From an uncultured Granulosicoccaceae bacterium (GTDB taxonomy: Bacteria > Pseudomonadota > Gammaproteobacteria > Granulosicoccales > Granulosicoccaceae), in contig CALISD010000010.1 of the NCBI GenBank assembly GCA_938041955.1, positions 62,001 through 126,000 of the forward strand: a DNA stretch of 64,000 bases. The letters run 5' to 3'. Both the position numbers and the translations under genes were made by a program. This document shows, piece after piece, positions 33,404 through 43,255 of the stretch. The notes beneath the pieces are model-generated. The model saw only the letters and a list, made by a program, of their open reading frames with translations. It was not told the origin of the DNA and ran no database searches. Positions within the stretch are counted from its first letter, which is position 1, and the number at the start of each line of letters is the position of its first letter.

Positions 33404-34417
33404 TTAGCAGGAATGCACAGTATACCCGTAGCTATCGTAGTGCGGCTCAAGGCTTTGGTAGGCACCAAATAGTGCCGGCTGACCGCCAGTGACAAGCCAC
33501 ACAGGCATGTCCGACACGAACTCACTGAACCTGCCTTTGTAGTGCAGCCAGTGCAGGAACTCTGAATTGCTGAAATACTCGCCCAGGTGCGGCACGATAC
33601 CGCCAGCGATATAAATCCCACCTGATGATCCGAGGGTAACAGCCAGATCCCCGGCCACTACACCGAGATACTTACAGAATAACTGCATTACTTCGCTGCA
33701 CGCAGCACAGCTTGCATTAATGGCATTGGCGCTAATGTCTTTGGCATCCGCGAACTGCACAGGACGATTATCAATTTTGCAGATCGCTTCATAAACACCC
33801 ACTGTGCCCGGCCCTGATAGGTAACGCTCAGCAGATACATGACCTAACGTTTTAGCAAGCTCATCGCGTATTGCCAACTCACGGGTCGTTTGTGCCGTCA
33901 TCGTCACATGGCCACCTTGCCCTTGCAGAGGAATCCAGTGTGAACCGGAGTAGACCAGTCCGGAAACCCCCAGTCCTGTGCCAGCACCCAATACCGCTTT
34001 CGGCGCATGATTAAGCCCGGATGCTTCCAGTGCAGCATGTTGAACCCCCGGGTGAATGACTTGCAGATGCTCGTCAGGAAGACTAACCACCCCCAACGCC
34101 GCCGCAGTAAAGTCATTGACCACTCGTGCCTGTTGCAAGGCAAATCGTTCAACCAAATCAGAGACCTTGAAGCTGACGTTATTGTTCGTTAGCTCCATAT
34201 CATTAGCGTACTCGGCCGTGCTCGCCACTGATAGTGCAATCTTGGAAACAGGCTCACAATCAGTGTCAGCCAAGTAGTGTGCGATCGTGTCTGCCAGATC
34301 CGGCTTATCAGCAACCGGCAGAATTCGCATACTTGATTCAATGTATTGACCATCCCGAAACAAAGCAAAGCGAGCATTGGTGCCACCAATGTCACCAGTT
34401 AATACAGATTCCATCAT
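33404..34417 (-). CDS. glk: Glucokinase
   Basis: A 337-residue bacterial glucokinase (proteobacterial Glk/ASKHA fold) that phosphorylates glucose with ATP. It has the phosphate motif LTGDIGGTNARFAL, the sugar-binding stretch ARVVNDFTAAALG, APKAVLGAGTGLGVS, and EGGHVTM-like GQGGHVTMTA, then ERYLSGPGTVGVYE and SGGIYIAGGIVPHLGEYF. Length is normal. The ATG at 34417 is followed by a second ATG, which gives better spacing to the GGGCGA site. It is 8 bp downstream of a methyltransferase gene and should be cotranscribed. Confidence 0.93.
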   Translation of the reverse strand: MMESVLTGDIGGTNARFALFRDGQYIESSMRILPVADKPDLADTIAHYLADTDCEPVSKIALSVASTAEYANDMELTNNNVSFKVSDLVERFALQQARVVNDFTAAALGVVSLPDEHLQVIHPGVQHAALEASGLNHAPKAVLGAGTGLGVSGLVYSGSHWIPLQGQGGHVTMTAQTTRELAIRDELAKTLGHVSAERYLSGPGTVGVYEAICKIDNRPVQFADAKDISANAINASCAACSEVMQLFCKYLGVVAGDLAVTLGSSGGIYIAGGIVPHLGEYFSNSEFLHWLHYKGRFSEFVSDMPVWLVTGGQPALFGAYQSLEPHYDSYGYTVHSC

Positions 34418-34425
34418 TCGCCCTG

Positions 34426-35175
34426 TTAAAGTTTGGGTTGCGTGTAGTAATTCACACGCATTGGTTGCGTTAACGTATAAGAGCCATGACTATTTTCACA
34501 GGCATGAAATCTCTTTTGTACTTCCGGCTGGCGAACATCACTGGTGTATGTGTTAAACCCCTTGCTCTCATAGTTTTTTGCAAAGCTATCAAACGAATCA
34601 TAGGTGCTGTCTATGTCGTAGTATATTTCACGCATGTCATTAAAACGGTTGTTCGCGTGTTTAACCAGCGCATTGTAAGCTGCCAGCCGCACGGCCGTCT
34701 CATCATGAAATGGCGCCATCACATGTTGTTTGCTGCCATTGGCAACCGGTTCAACAACGTATAAAAAACCTGTGCTTTTGAGAACTCTTGAGATCTCATC
34801 AAACACCACAGGATAGTCAGGCGCATAGACATGATGCAGCGAGTAAGAAAATATCACTCCGTCAACCGAATTAGGCTCAACCGGAATCCTGCCAGCACCA
34901 GCCTGTTCGAATCCGACGTTGGCTACGACCGGTGCATTGCGGTTTTTTTCAGCCTGCTGAGGATCAGGGTCAATACCGAGCATGCGCGCACCACGAGCCG
35001 CCAGGTGTCGGCACAACGCCCCGGCACCACAGCCGGCATCAACAATAAACTTTTCATCAACTTCAAGCAGTGCGTCAATGACTTCAATATCGCTCTGGTA
35101 GCCCCAATCTTCAGCCACAGAATTCTCCCACCGTTCTTTAACAATTAATCCTCGATTATAGCGCTTCAGCGACAT
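34426..35175 (-). CDS. Class I SAM-dependent methyltransferase
   Basis: A 249-residue methyltransferase of the Methyltransf_11 kind. SAM motif I is IVDAGCGAGALCRHLAARGARMLGIDPD; motif II/III is VDGVIFSYSLHHVYAPDY and LKSTGFLYVVEPVANG. The acceptor is unknown. An open frame extends much further upstream to 35658, antisense to the hydratase gene, but residues before the MSLKRYNRG start look non-coding and the ATG at 35175 fits the family's length; the ribosome site is poor. Probably in an operon with glk. Confidence 0.8.
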   Translation of the reverse strand: MSLKRYNRGLIVKERWENSVAEDWGYQSDIEVIDALLEVDEKFIVDAGCGAGALCRHLAARGARMLGIDPDPQQAEKNRNAPVVANVGFEQAGAGRIPVEPNSVDGVIFSYSLHHVYAPDYPVVFDEISRVLKSTGFLYVVEPVANGSKQHVMAPFHDETAVRLAAYNALVKHANNRFNDMREIYYDIDSTYDSFDSFAKNYESKGFNTYTSDVRQPEVQKRFHACENSHGSYTLTQPMRVNYYTQPKL

Positions 35176-35303
35176 TCGCGTTCGATTACAAAGACCTGAC
35201 ACCTGCGATCCAGGACACTCCATCGCGACAAATAATCGAGCTTGCCGCCGGCGACACAACCCCCTACGATGAGAACCCTCGTAAAAACACCAAAAGGCAT
35301 AAC

Positions 35304-36074
35304 ATGTCCGCAGCTGATCACACAAAACTGGCAAAAAATCTCGCAGATGCTCGCGCCAATCACCAACAGATTGACCCGGCACCTTACGATGCCATTGCAT
35401 CGCTGGACGAAGCTTATCAGCTGCAGACCGTCGCAATCGAAAGTTACCCGTCAAAGCGCATTGGCTACAAAGTCGGTGCAACCAACGAAGGTGCACAAAA
35501 ACTATTTGGTTGTGATGCTCCCTTTTATGGCCCCATGTTCGAGCAAGACTGTTGTGAACCGGGTGCAAATCTAAGCCTTCGAAGCGGCGTACTGGGCGGC
35601 GAGGCTGAATTTTCATTTCTGTGCGGTAGCGACTTCCCGACTGACCGGGATTTATCAATTGACGATCTGCCTGATCTGATCAAAAGCTGCCACATTGCAG
35701 TGGAAATTGTCGGGCGACGCACCGAAGGCAAAGGACTACCAAGCCTACATTGCGCAGTAGCTGACTTCGGCGCTAACGTCGCATTTATTGAAGGACCGGC
35801 AATAGAAAACTGGCGATCAATCGATCTGACTCAGGTCAAAGTTACTGCCTTGACCAACGGCACAGAAACCAATAGCGGCACCGGTGCAGCGGTACTGGGC
35901 CACCCACTTAACTCCCTGCTGTGGATGCACAACTCACTGCGGGCCAATGGGCATGGCCTAAAGGCAGGAGACCGGGTATCCACAGGCACCTGCCTGGGGG
36001 TTATTGCCGCTGTGGCCGGAAATGTAGAGATCGAATTCAGTGGCTGCGGAAAAATTGGCTACCAGTTCAGCTAA
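35304..36074 (+). CDS. 2-keto-4-pentenoate hydratase / FAH-family enzyme
   Basis: A 256-residue MhpD-type protein of the fumarylacetoacetate hydrolase superfamily. Features are GYKVGATNEGAQKLFG, the segment around GGEAEFSFLCG with metal-binding Glu residues, CHIAVEIVGRR and TGAAVLGHPLNSLLWMHN near the end. It would hydrate 2-hydroxypenta-2,4-dienoate or act on a related 2-oxo acid of aromatic catabolism. No meta-cleavage genes are adjacent, so the pathway cannot be named. It is divergent from the methyltransferase gene, with AAGG upstream of the ATG. Confidence 0.85.
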   Translation: MSAADHTKLAKNLADARANHQQIDPAPYDAIASLDEAYQLQTVAIESYPSKRIGYKVGATNEGAQKLFGCDAPFYGPMFEQDCCEPGANLSLRSGVLGGEAEFSFLCGSDFPTDRDLSIDDLPDLIKSCHIAVEIVGRRTEGKGLPSLHCAVADFGANVAFIEGPAIENWRSIDLTQVKVTALTNGTETNSGTGAAVLGHPLNSLLWMHNSLRANGHGLKAGDRVSTGTCLGVIAAVAGNVEIEFSGCGKIGYQFS

Positions 36075-36322
36075 ATGATTGGCGTCATGCACAGGCAATC
36101 TCAGCGGGGTTGCCTCACAAAATGAGATTTCGCCTGGCATAGGTGGCCGGTTAGACATTCACAAGTAATCACATCTGCCAGCAAAGATTTTCCCAGGCGT
36201 GACTGCAGACTGCATCGCATCAGCTTAAACAACTTAGCCATAGCGGAATCCAGAGCACAGGCCACAGAGGCCCTGCATGCTATTGTCCGTTGATCATTCG
36301 CTGAGAAGTCTGTGGTTTCCAA

Positions 36323-37189
36323 ATGTTGGTCTTAAAGAGAGTATTCTTGCTGCTATGCGCCACCGTTTCCCTGTTGCTTTTCAGCCTGAATTTTTACGGT
36401 GAATTGACATCCATGCGTGTCGCAGAAGATATCCCCGCTGCAAAACTGAAGTTTGCCAACGACCTCACTCTCGGCATTGACGACACGCTTCAACAAATTA
36501 AAAGGCGTGAACAGGAATCTGATCTCGACTTCGCACATCGGCTTACCTTTGTCATTCAAAATGCTCTGGCTCATATTGAAGACTGGGAAACTCAACCTCC
36601 TGACCTTTACTCACAGCGTGTCCCTGCAAAAGAAAACATTTGGTTGCACCTTGTCGGCCGCCTGAGTGGCGAAGAGCAACTGCAGAGGTACCATTTCTCC
36701 GACTTCAGAAAAACATTAGAACGAGGTATTGGTCTGTGTGGTGACACTTCTACCATGCTGTCCGATATCCTATGGGACAACCATATTCCCAACTCTATTC
36801 TCGCCTTCAAGCGGCACGTTGTTGTGGAAGTGAGACCCGACAATCAGAGTCCTTATATTCTGGACGCAGACTACGGCGTGTATTTTGAAAACTCAGCGGG
36901 CTCTGATGACATAGCAAGTAAAAAAGCGCTCATCAACAACCAATACAAAGACGCAGGCTATGATGCTGCAACTGCTCTTAAACTTTCTGAAATACTGGTA
37001 GAAGAGTTTGATTTATACCAAAACACTTTCGACTTTATGAAAAAGCGATATGTTCTTGAACGACTGCTGTACCTGTTAAAGTGGCTGGCACCTTCCCTGT
37101 TGCTTTTGGTTGCCGTACTGCCCTATCTACGTAAACGGCTAAGTAACAAGGCTTATACGAACTTCCCCGCAACCTACACTGGCAGGTAG
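36323..37189 (+). CDS. Membrane-anchored transglutaminase-like protein
   Basis: A 288-residue protein with an N-terminal transmembrane helix (about 5-25), a periplasmic domain and a C-terminal hydrophobic helix (about 250-270). The domain holds a transglutaminase/protease-like Cys-His-Asp triad: Cys in GIGLCGDTSTMLSDIL, His in FKRHVVVEV and Asp in YILDADYGV. Transglutaminase-like folds in bacteria act as cysteine proteases or amide-bond enzymes at the envelope. Family call is by triad pattern; function unknown. It lies between a FAH-family gene and the OYE gene (26 bp), possibly in an operon with the latter. Confidence 0.68.
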   Translation: MLVLKRVFLLLCATVSLLLFSLNFYGELTSMRVAEDIPAAKLKFANDLTLGIDDTLQQIKRREQESDLDFAHRLTFVIQNALAHIEDWETQPPDLYSQRVPAKENIWLHLVGRLSGEEQLQRYHFSDFRKTLERGIGLCGDTSTMLSDILWDNHIPNSILAFKRHVVVEVRPDNQSPYILDADYGVYFENSAGSDDIASKKALINNQYKDAGYDAATALKLSEILVEEFDLYQNTFDFMKKRYVLERLLYLLKWLAPSLLLLVAVLPYLRKRLSNKAYTNFPATYTGR

Positions 37190-37215
37190 CTAAGCACGAA
37201 TCACGGAGACCCGTC

Positions 37216-38361
37216 ATGTCAACGCTGTTCACCCCGGTCACGATACGTGGCATTACTTTTCCCAACCGCGTAGTGGTATCACCTCTGTGCATGTATTCAG
37301 CCGTTGAAGGCCTGGCGCAACCCTGGCACTTTGCACATCTAAGTACGTTTGCACGGGGGAAAGCGGGTTTAGTATTCGCCGAAGCCACTGCAGTAGAGGC
37401 GATCGGCCGCATCACACCTCATTGCCTTGGCATCTGGAATGACGAGCAAGTTGAAGCGCTTAAGCCGATTACAAGTTTTATCGATCAAATGGGTTGTGTT
37501 GCAGGAATTCAATTGGCCCACGCTGGTCGAAAAGCATCCACCGCAGCACCATTCAATGGCGGTCAACCTCTGGCGGCAGATGACCCGCATGCATGGCCGG
37601 TGGTCGGTGCAAGTCCAGTGGCAGTGGCAGATAATTTCCCCACCCCACGCGAATTATCTAGCGATGATCTACAACAACTTATAGTGACATTTGTCACCGC
37701 TGCAAAGCGATCAATTGATGCGGGATTCAAAGTCATTGAGATCCACGGTGCACACGGCTATTTGCTGCACTCTTTCCTTTCACCTTTATCTAACTTCCGT
37801 AAAGATGAATATGGCGGCAACATCCAAAACCGTATGCGCTTCCCATTGGAAGTAACTCGCGCCATACGTGAAGCTATCGGTGAGACTATGCCACTGTTCT
37901 TTAGAATTTCTGCGATTGACGGGTCTGATGACGGCTGGTCAATGGATGACTCCGTCACCTTGTCCAATGAACTGGCGAACTGCGGCGTAGACGTGGTCGA
38001 TTGCTCCTCTGGTGGCATCGGTGGCGCACCGCGCTTCAGACTAGATGATGACGGCAAGCCACTGACAAAAAGCTCCGCAAGAACCCCGGGCTTTCAGGTG
38101 CCATTTGCAGATCGCATTCAAAATGAAACACCACTTAAGTCTATGGCTGTTGGCGTCATTATCGATCCACATCAAGCTGAAGAGATAGCAGCATCCGGCA
38201 AAGCAGAGTTTGTGGCGCTTGGCAGAGAAATCATGCACGATCCCTTCTGGCCTCTTCGGGCCGCACTGGAACTAGGCGACGACCCGGATTATTCTTTGTG
38301 GCCGCCACAGTACAAATGGGCTGTGGACAGACGTGCGCAGATTGCATCGTTGAACAAATAA
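37216..38361 (+). CDS. Old yellow enzyme family NADH:flavin oxidoreductase (YqjM-like)
   Basis: A 381-residue FMN-dependent ene-reductase. It shows the YqjM-class blocks: SPLCMYSA near the N-terminus (Cys regulating the flavin), LAHAGRKAS, FKVIEIHGAHGYLLHSFLSPLSN with catalytic His residues, and a C-terminal FVALGREIMHDPFWPLRAA for FMN phosphate. It reduces activated C=C bonds with NADPH. It has a GGAG ribosome site and follows the transglutaminase-like gene by 26 bp. Confidence 0.93.
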   Translation: MSTLFTPVTIRGITFPNRVVVSPLCMYSAVEGLAQPWHFAHLSTFARGKAGLVFAEATAVEAIGRITPHCLGIWNDEQVEALKPITSFIDQMGCVAGIQLAHAGRKASTAAPFNGGQPLAADDPHAWPVVGASPVAVADNFPTPRELSSDDLQQLIVTFVTAAKRSIDAGFKVIEIHGAHGYLLHSFLSPLSNFRKDEYGGNIQNRMRFPLEVTRAIREAIGETMPLFFRISAIDGSDDGWSMDDSVTLSNELANCGVDVVDCSSGGIGGAPRFRLDDDGKPLTKSSARTPGFQVPFADRIQNETPLKSMAVGVIIDPHQAEEIAASGKAEFVALGREIMHDPFWPLRAALELGDDPDYSLWPPQYKWAVDRRAQIASLNK

Positions 38362-38365
38362 ACTG

Positions 38366-38460
38366 CAGGCGGGCCTGTTGTATTCTTGTGGTAGGAGTTC
38401 GCGCTCAACATACTGGTTGAGCACGAACGACAACGCCGATTGATGCAACAGGCGGCCCTG
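38366..38460. repeat. Nested inverted repeat between OYE and zipA genes
   Basis: Outer arms CAGGCGGGCCTGTTG (38366-38380) and CAACAGGCGGCCCTG (38446-38460) enclose inner arms GTTCGCGCTCAAC (38397-38409) and GTTGAGCACGAAC (38416-38428). Both pairs contain short mismatches. The cruciform fills the gap between two convergent genes and probably acts as a bidirectional transcription stop. Confidence 0.6.
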
Positions 38461-38481
38461 AATAGTTACAACACCTGTACG

Positions 38482-39441
38482 CTACGACGAATGCAACACT
38501 CGCTTGGTACGGAAAACATATTGCTGTATATCTTCACGCATATGCTGAATCGTCTGCTTACTTAGCGGATTGCGATTTGCATCACGCAACTGTCCATTAA
38601 GCTCTTCCGCCAAGCCACTTGCTTCTCTAATTAAAAAATCAAATGCAACATCAGCATCGAGCTCTATCGGTAAACGCATAAACAAAGTAATGCCGGGCGT
38701 TTCGAATTTATCGAATCCTGCCTCATCAAAAGTGCCGGGCTTGACCATATTGGCAATTGAAAAGACCTTGTCTCCCTCGAGCGTGCAGTGATAAAGCGAC
38801 ATTCGACCGAACTTGTAACCATGCTGATCAAACAGTGCCTTAAGATCACTGCCATAAAATCTTCGGTCACGCTGAGCGACGACATGCACGCTGACGAGTT
38901 TTTCTTCAAAACTATCTAGCTCAACAGGCTCTTCCTGGTAGGTTTCAAACTCTTCCGGAAAATTTCGCGCTGATTGATCTTCATCATCCGCCACGTACGC
39001 TGATTTCTTTACCGCACTTGCGAAACTGGGAGCTGAGCTCGCAACACTTCGATCATCACGATCAAGATCATCAAACTGATCGCTAATATCCAGCTCCACC
39101 TGCACTGAATCCAATTCGTAGGAATCATTGGATGGCAAAGCTGCATCTATCTCTTCATCACTAAGGAACGACTCATTAGAACGCTGATAGTCCTGATTAT
39201 CGAACTGTGTAGCATATTCGCTGCTGTCATTTGACCCGGCACTCTGCCAGTCCGCCTCAGCATCATCAGTCAAAGTGACAGGATCACTAATAGGCACACT
39301 GAGTTCATCTAAAGAGGGATCGTAAGCGTCAGCGGCTGTGCGCTGATAAACGTCAGTCTTAACTTTTTTGCGACCCATCAGGTATGCAACGCCCAACAAA
39401 ACCACACCCGTCAAAACAAGTATCCAGCGAAAAAATTCCAT
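38482..39441 (-). CDS. zipA: Cell division protein ZipA
   Basis: A 319-residue ZipA: one N-terminal transmembrane helix (FFRWILVLTGVVLLGVAYLMG), a long acidic, disordered linker (about 30-180, rich in Asp/Ser), and the C-terminal FtsZ-binding ZipA domain with KLVSVHVVAQRDRRFYGSDL, GYKFGRMSLYHCTLEGDKVFSIANMVKPGTF and LPGITLFMRLP-like segments. It tethers FtsZ polymers to the inner membrane at midcell. Start at ATG 39441. It follows smc on the same strand with a 130-bp gap. The ligA gene that usually follows is absent here. Confidence 0.93.
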   Translation of the reverse strand: MEFFRWILVLTGVVLLGVAYLMGRKKVKTDVYQRTAADAYDPSLDELSVPISDPVTLTDDAEADWQSAGSNDSSEYATQFDNQDYQRSNESFLSDEEIDAALPSNDSYELDSVQVELDISDQFDDLDRDDRSVASSAPSFASAVKKSAYVADDEDQSARNFPEEFETYQEEPVELDSFEEKLVSVHVVAQRDRRFYGSDLKALFDQHGYKFGRMSLYHCTLEGDKVFSIANMVKPGTFDEAGFDKFETPGITLFMRLPIELDADVAFDFLIREASGLAEELNGQLRDANRNPLSKQTIQHMREDIQQYVFRTKRVLHSS

Positions 39442-39571
39442 CTGCAACCTGACCTTTTATTGAAGACTCACGACAGCGATAAGTTTACAAAACAAACTTT
39501 TGCGCGTCGATTGACGTTACGGAAATAAAGTATGTAATTACTACCTGTAGCTATGCGCATTCATAGCACTG

Positions 39572-42500
39572 CTAGGCAACAGCAAGCTCTACTGCTTCGT
39601 CAACATCTACCGTCACCAAACGCGATACGCCGGGCTCCTGCATTGTGACTCCCATGAGCTGATTACTTAGCTCCATCGTAACTTTGTTGTGTGTAATAAA
39701 GATGAACTGCACCTGGCTGGACATCTCTTCTACCATTTTTGCAAAACGGCTGACATTGGCGTCATCAAGTGGTGCATCGACCTCATCCAGCATGCAAAAA
39801 GGCGAAGGTCGCAAATGAAAGAAGGCAAATACCATCGCCACTGCTGTGAGTGCTTTTTCACCACCGGAAAGCAGTTGAATACTGGTAACACGCTTACCAG
39901 GAGGCCGCGCCATCACTGCCACGCCTGCTTCGAGCAAATCATCACCAATGAGTTCAAGCTTTGCCTCACCACCACCGAATAACTTGGGGAAGAGCTCTTG
40001 CAGCTTGGTATTCACAGCATCAAAGGTTTCACTGAACATAGTGCGGGTTTCACGATCAATTTTGTGAATCGCCTCTTCCAGTGTTTCCAGTGCATCCGTG
40101 ATGTCCTTAAATTGCTCATCCAGATATTCTTTGCGCTGCAATTGCTCTTGATACTCTTCTATGGCTGCAAGGTTGATAGGACCTAACTTCTGAATCTTTC
40201 TCTCCACCTCAGCGAGTTGCTCTGCCCAGACTTTAACACTGGCATCTTCTGGAATTGTCGGCAGTAGCTCTTCGCGATCAATCTCAGCTTCAACAAGCTG
40301 TTCATCAATGGTCTTTAGCCTCACCCGTGATTCCTGCGACTCCATGTTCACTTGCTGCAATAGCTCACGCGCTTGCGTTGCCGCCTGCTCTAGACGGTGT
40401 CTGTTTTGTTCTTGCTGGCGCTGCTGATTATCATGCTCTTCAAGCGCCTTGCGAGCAGATTGCAACGAAGATTCAATCTCACTGCGACTGCGCAGCAAGG
40501 TCAAGTGTTGCGTTTTAAGTCGCTCGATTTCACCGTTATCCGGCTGCTGCTGTGAATCAAGCTCTTTTCGTCTGGCATTGAGCTGTTCTAACTGACGAGT
40601 CATGCGCTCGCGGTTCTGCTCAATCGATTCACGACCTGATTTCATTGACTCGAGCTTTACAATCGTGGCCTGGCCGGACTCACGCACCTGATCAAGCGCC
40701 TGGCGCGCTACGTTGCGCTGCTCAAGCACTTCCTGACGGCGTTCATCCATTTCAGCGAGTCGCTGCTGCAAATGATGCAACTGCTTTTCTGCCTCTTCAG
40801 CTCGCCTTGCAGCTTCCTGATGCTCACGCGTAGTACGCGATACGACGGCGTCGATCTCTTCCAGTTCGGAATCGACCTTAGATGCTCGTTCATCTGCCTG
40901 ATCAATCTGTGATCGTGCAGATTCTATCTTGCCGTTTATGGTGCTGATTTCCCGATGACGCGCATTGATCAGGGTTTGCAATTTATCGCGGTTGTTTTCG
41001 CGCTCGACGACCTGTTGTTTCTGTTGCTCCAGTGCTTCTTCTATCGATGTGATGTCTTGCTTTAGAAGCTTTACTTTCTGCTGCAGGCTTTCAAGTTCTT
41101 CCTGCCGCTCCAGAACACTGCCATTGCCATCGCTTGGGCGCACACACAACCAATGACGCCCCATCCATAAGCCATCACGAGTAACCACTGACTCACCGGG
41201 CTTAAGAGACTCTCTGGCCGCAAACGCTTCTTCGTTGTTCTCACATATTGTCACGCCATGCAATAACTCTGCGATGCCTGCGCGACTATTAACCACAGTG
41301 GCTAGCCACTTTTGCTCGTCATCGCCGGCATTATTTTTCACACCGTCTCGCAGTGCATTAACTCCGGCCTCTGGAAGGCTGCTGAGCTTTTTACTCAAAG
41401 CATCAAAATCATCAACACAGATTGCATCAAGAAAATCACCGAGCACTACTTCAATGGCTTTTTCCCATCCGCTATCTATATCAAGAAGTTTTAACAGCGG
41501 CGGTGCATCTGCAAGGCCATTCTTTTCCAACCATTCAATTCGTTTCTTCTCACTGCCACCTGTAGCTGCTTGTTGCAAAGCTTGCAGTGATGCCAGTCGA
41601 CCATTACTGCTCTGTAGCTCTGTACGCTTGGTATCAAGCTGCTGTTCAGAAAAATTGACCTTTTCTTTTATTTGCGTCAACGCAATAGTGGCGCTATCAA
41701 GCTGGCCACGCATGGCCAGCTCCTCTGTACCTTTGCTTTTCTGGTCCGCCACCAACTCATTTAGGTTGGTATCTTCCCCGCGCTCTGAAAGCTCTGCTCT
41801 TTCACGCTGCAATCGCTCTTGTCTTAACTTTAGATCGGTAACATTCTTTTGTAACCCGCCAAGTCGAGAAGACTCGACCTGCGAGATCATTTCCTGTTCA
41901 GAGTGTTCGGAGTTCAGCTCTTCCCAGCTGGCCAGCCCATCCTGAAAATCACTCTCTGCTTTTTCGTAACGCTGCGTTGCTTCGAGTTGCTCACGTTCTA
42001 TTTTGTCGCGCGTAGGGCCAGCCTCCGCCAATGCCTCTTCCACTTCCATGATGCGCTGAACATCGTCTTCGATGTTTGCCTTTATTTCAGTGGTTTCATC
42101 ATCGATGCGTTGCAATTCACGAGCACGCTTTTCACGCTCGTCGCGCGCATGCTGGATTGATTGTTCAGCACGAGTGATCTCTGCGCCCACTGCGTAGAAT
42201 TTTCCCTGCACATCGTTAAGCTGCGCCTCAACTTCTGTGCGCTTATCGCGCATAATGGTGATATTTTCTTCAGCCTCAGCGCGCTTCTCATCAGCAATAG
42301 CAACGTTGCTCTCGCGCTCTTGAAGGCGCGTATCAAAGGAATTGAGTGCATCCTGATACTCCAGCCAACGCAAACCCAATAGCTCACCGCGAAACTGCTT
42401 CTCATCAACCTTTAAGGTTCTATATTTTTCTGCAGTGCGAGACTGGCGCTGCAAATGTGCCAGTTGCTTATCGACTTCTTCGCGCAGGTCATTTAAGCGA

Positions 42501-43075
42501 TCAAGGTTGTCACGGGTATGGCGAATTCTGTTTTCAGTCTCACGCCGACGCTCTTTGTATTTGGAAATCCCAGCCGCTTCTTCGAGGTAAACCCGCATCT
42601 CTTCAGGTTTGGCGTCGATCAGGCGCGAGATCATGCCCTGTTCGATAATTGCGTAACTACGCGGACCAAGACCCGTACCGAGAAAAATATCAGTGATATC
42701 CCGCCGACGGCACTTGGTACCATTCAAAAAATATTGTGACTGACCCTCGCGTGTTACTTGCCGACGTAAGGCTATTTCTGCGTAGCCTGCCCATTGGCCG
42801 CCAAGCTTGCCTTCGCTGTTATCGAATACCAATTCAACTGACGCCTGCCCGACAGGTTTACGCGAGGAAGATCCGGAGAAGATGACATCCGTCATGGATG
42901 CGCCACGCAAATGCTTGGCTGAAGACTCACCCATCACCCAGCGAACGGCGTCAATGGTGTTGGATTTACCACAGCCATTCGGCCCAACGATGCCGGTGAG
43001 GTTAGTAGAAAGCTGCAGCGTCGTCGGATCGACGAAAGACTTAAAGCCTGCTAGCTTGATTTTGCTCAATCGCAT
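39572..43075 (-). CDS. smc: Chromosome partition protein SMC
   Basis: An 1167-residue SMC ATPase that condenses and segregates DNA with ScpAB. Head parts are at both ends: Walker A GPNGCGKSNTIDAVRW near residue 32, signature LLSGGEKALTAVAMVFAFF and Walker B PFCMLDEVDAPLDDANV near the C-terminus. Between them lie two long coiled coils (about 170-510 and 660-1000) around the hinge (about 520-650). Length is typical. Start is ATG 43075 (MRLSKIKLAGFKSF). The gene is divergent from the M23 peptidase gene. Confidence 0.97.
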   Translation of the reverse strand: MRLSKIKLAGFKSFVDPTTLQLSTNLTGIVGPNGCGKSNTIDAVRWVMGESSAKHLRGASMTDVIFSGSSSRKPVGQASVELVFDNSEGKLGGQWAGYAEIALRRQVTREGQSQYFLNGTKCRRRDITDIFLGTGLGPRSYAIIEQGMISRLIDAKPEEMRVYLEEAAGISKYKERRRETENRIRHTRDNLDRLNDLREEVDKQLAHLQRQSRTAEKYRTLKVDEKQFRGELLGLRWLEYQDALNSFDTRLQERESNVAIADEKRAEAEENITIMRDKRTEVEAQLNDVQGKFYAVGAEITRAEQSIQHARDEREKRARELQRIDDETTEIKANIEDDVQRIMEVEEALAEAGPTRDKIEREQLEATQRYEKAESDFQDGLASWEELNSEHSEQEMISQVESSRLGGLQKNVTDLKLRQERLQRERAELSERGEDTNLNELVADQKSKGTEELAMRGQLDSATIALTQIKEKVNFSEQQLDTKRTELQSSNGRLASLQALQQAATGGSEKKRIEWLEKNGLADAPPLLKLLDIDSGWEKAIEVVLGDFLDAICVDDFDALSKKLSSLPEAGVNALRDGVKNNAGDDEQKWLATVVNSRAGIAELLHGVTICENNEEAFAARESLKPGESVVTRDGLWMGRHWLCVRPSDGNGSVLERQEELESLQQKVKLLKQDITSIEEALEQQKQQVVERENNRDKLQTLINARHREISTINGKIESARSQIDQADERASKVDSELEEIDAVVSRTTREHQEAARRAEEAEKQLHHLQQRLAEMDERRQEVLEQRNVARQALDQVRESGQATIVKLESMKSGRESIEQNRERMTRQLEQLNARRKELDSQQQPDNGEIERLKTQHLTLLRSRSEIESSLQSARKALEEHDNQQRQQEQNRHRLEQAATQARELLQQVNMESQESRVRLKTIDEQLVEAEIDREELLPTIPEDASVKVWAEQLAEVERKIQKLGPINLAAIEEYQEQLQRKEYLDEQFKDITDALETLEEAIHKIDRETRTMFSETFDAVNTKLQELFPKLFGGGEAKLELIGDDLLEAGVAVMARPPGKRVTSIQLLSGGEKALTAVAMVFAFFHLRPSPFCMLDEVDAPLDDANVSRFAKMVEEMSSQVQFIFITHNKVTMELSNQLMGVTMQEPGVSRLVTVDVDEAVELAVA

Positions 43076-43255
43076 TTATGGCGGCCAAAACACGTAGACT
43101 GATATAATCGCGAATCATAGCGTGACGCGGCAGGTTTTTCTTCATTCTTTTTTAGATTTTCATTTGCTTACGACTTTGCAAATCAGAACAATCTTATATG
43201 TATCTTTAATGCTTCAATCTGTACCATTTTTGATACAAACTTACTGGGGATTTCT

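Noticed and set aside
35176..35658. Upstream extension of the methyltransferase frame (160 extra residues)
   Set aside because: It is antisense to the 5' part of the hydratase gene and has no domain features; the methyltransferase begins at 35175.
38482..39441. Loss of ligA after zipA as a sign of gene decay
   Set aside because: The smc-zipA-ligA order is not universal; ligA is probably elsewhere.
40255..41945. Long + strand frames inside smc
   Set aside because: They are antisense to the smc coiled coils, where biased composition leaves opposite frames open.
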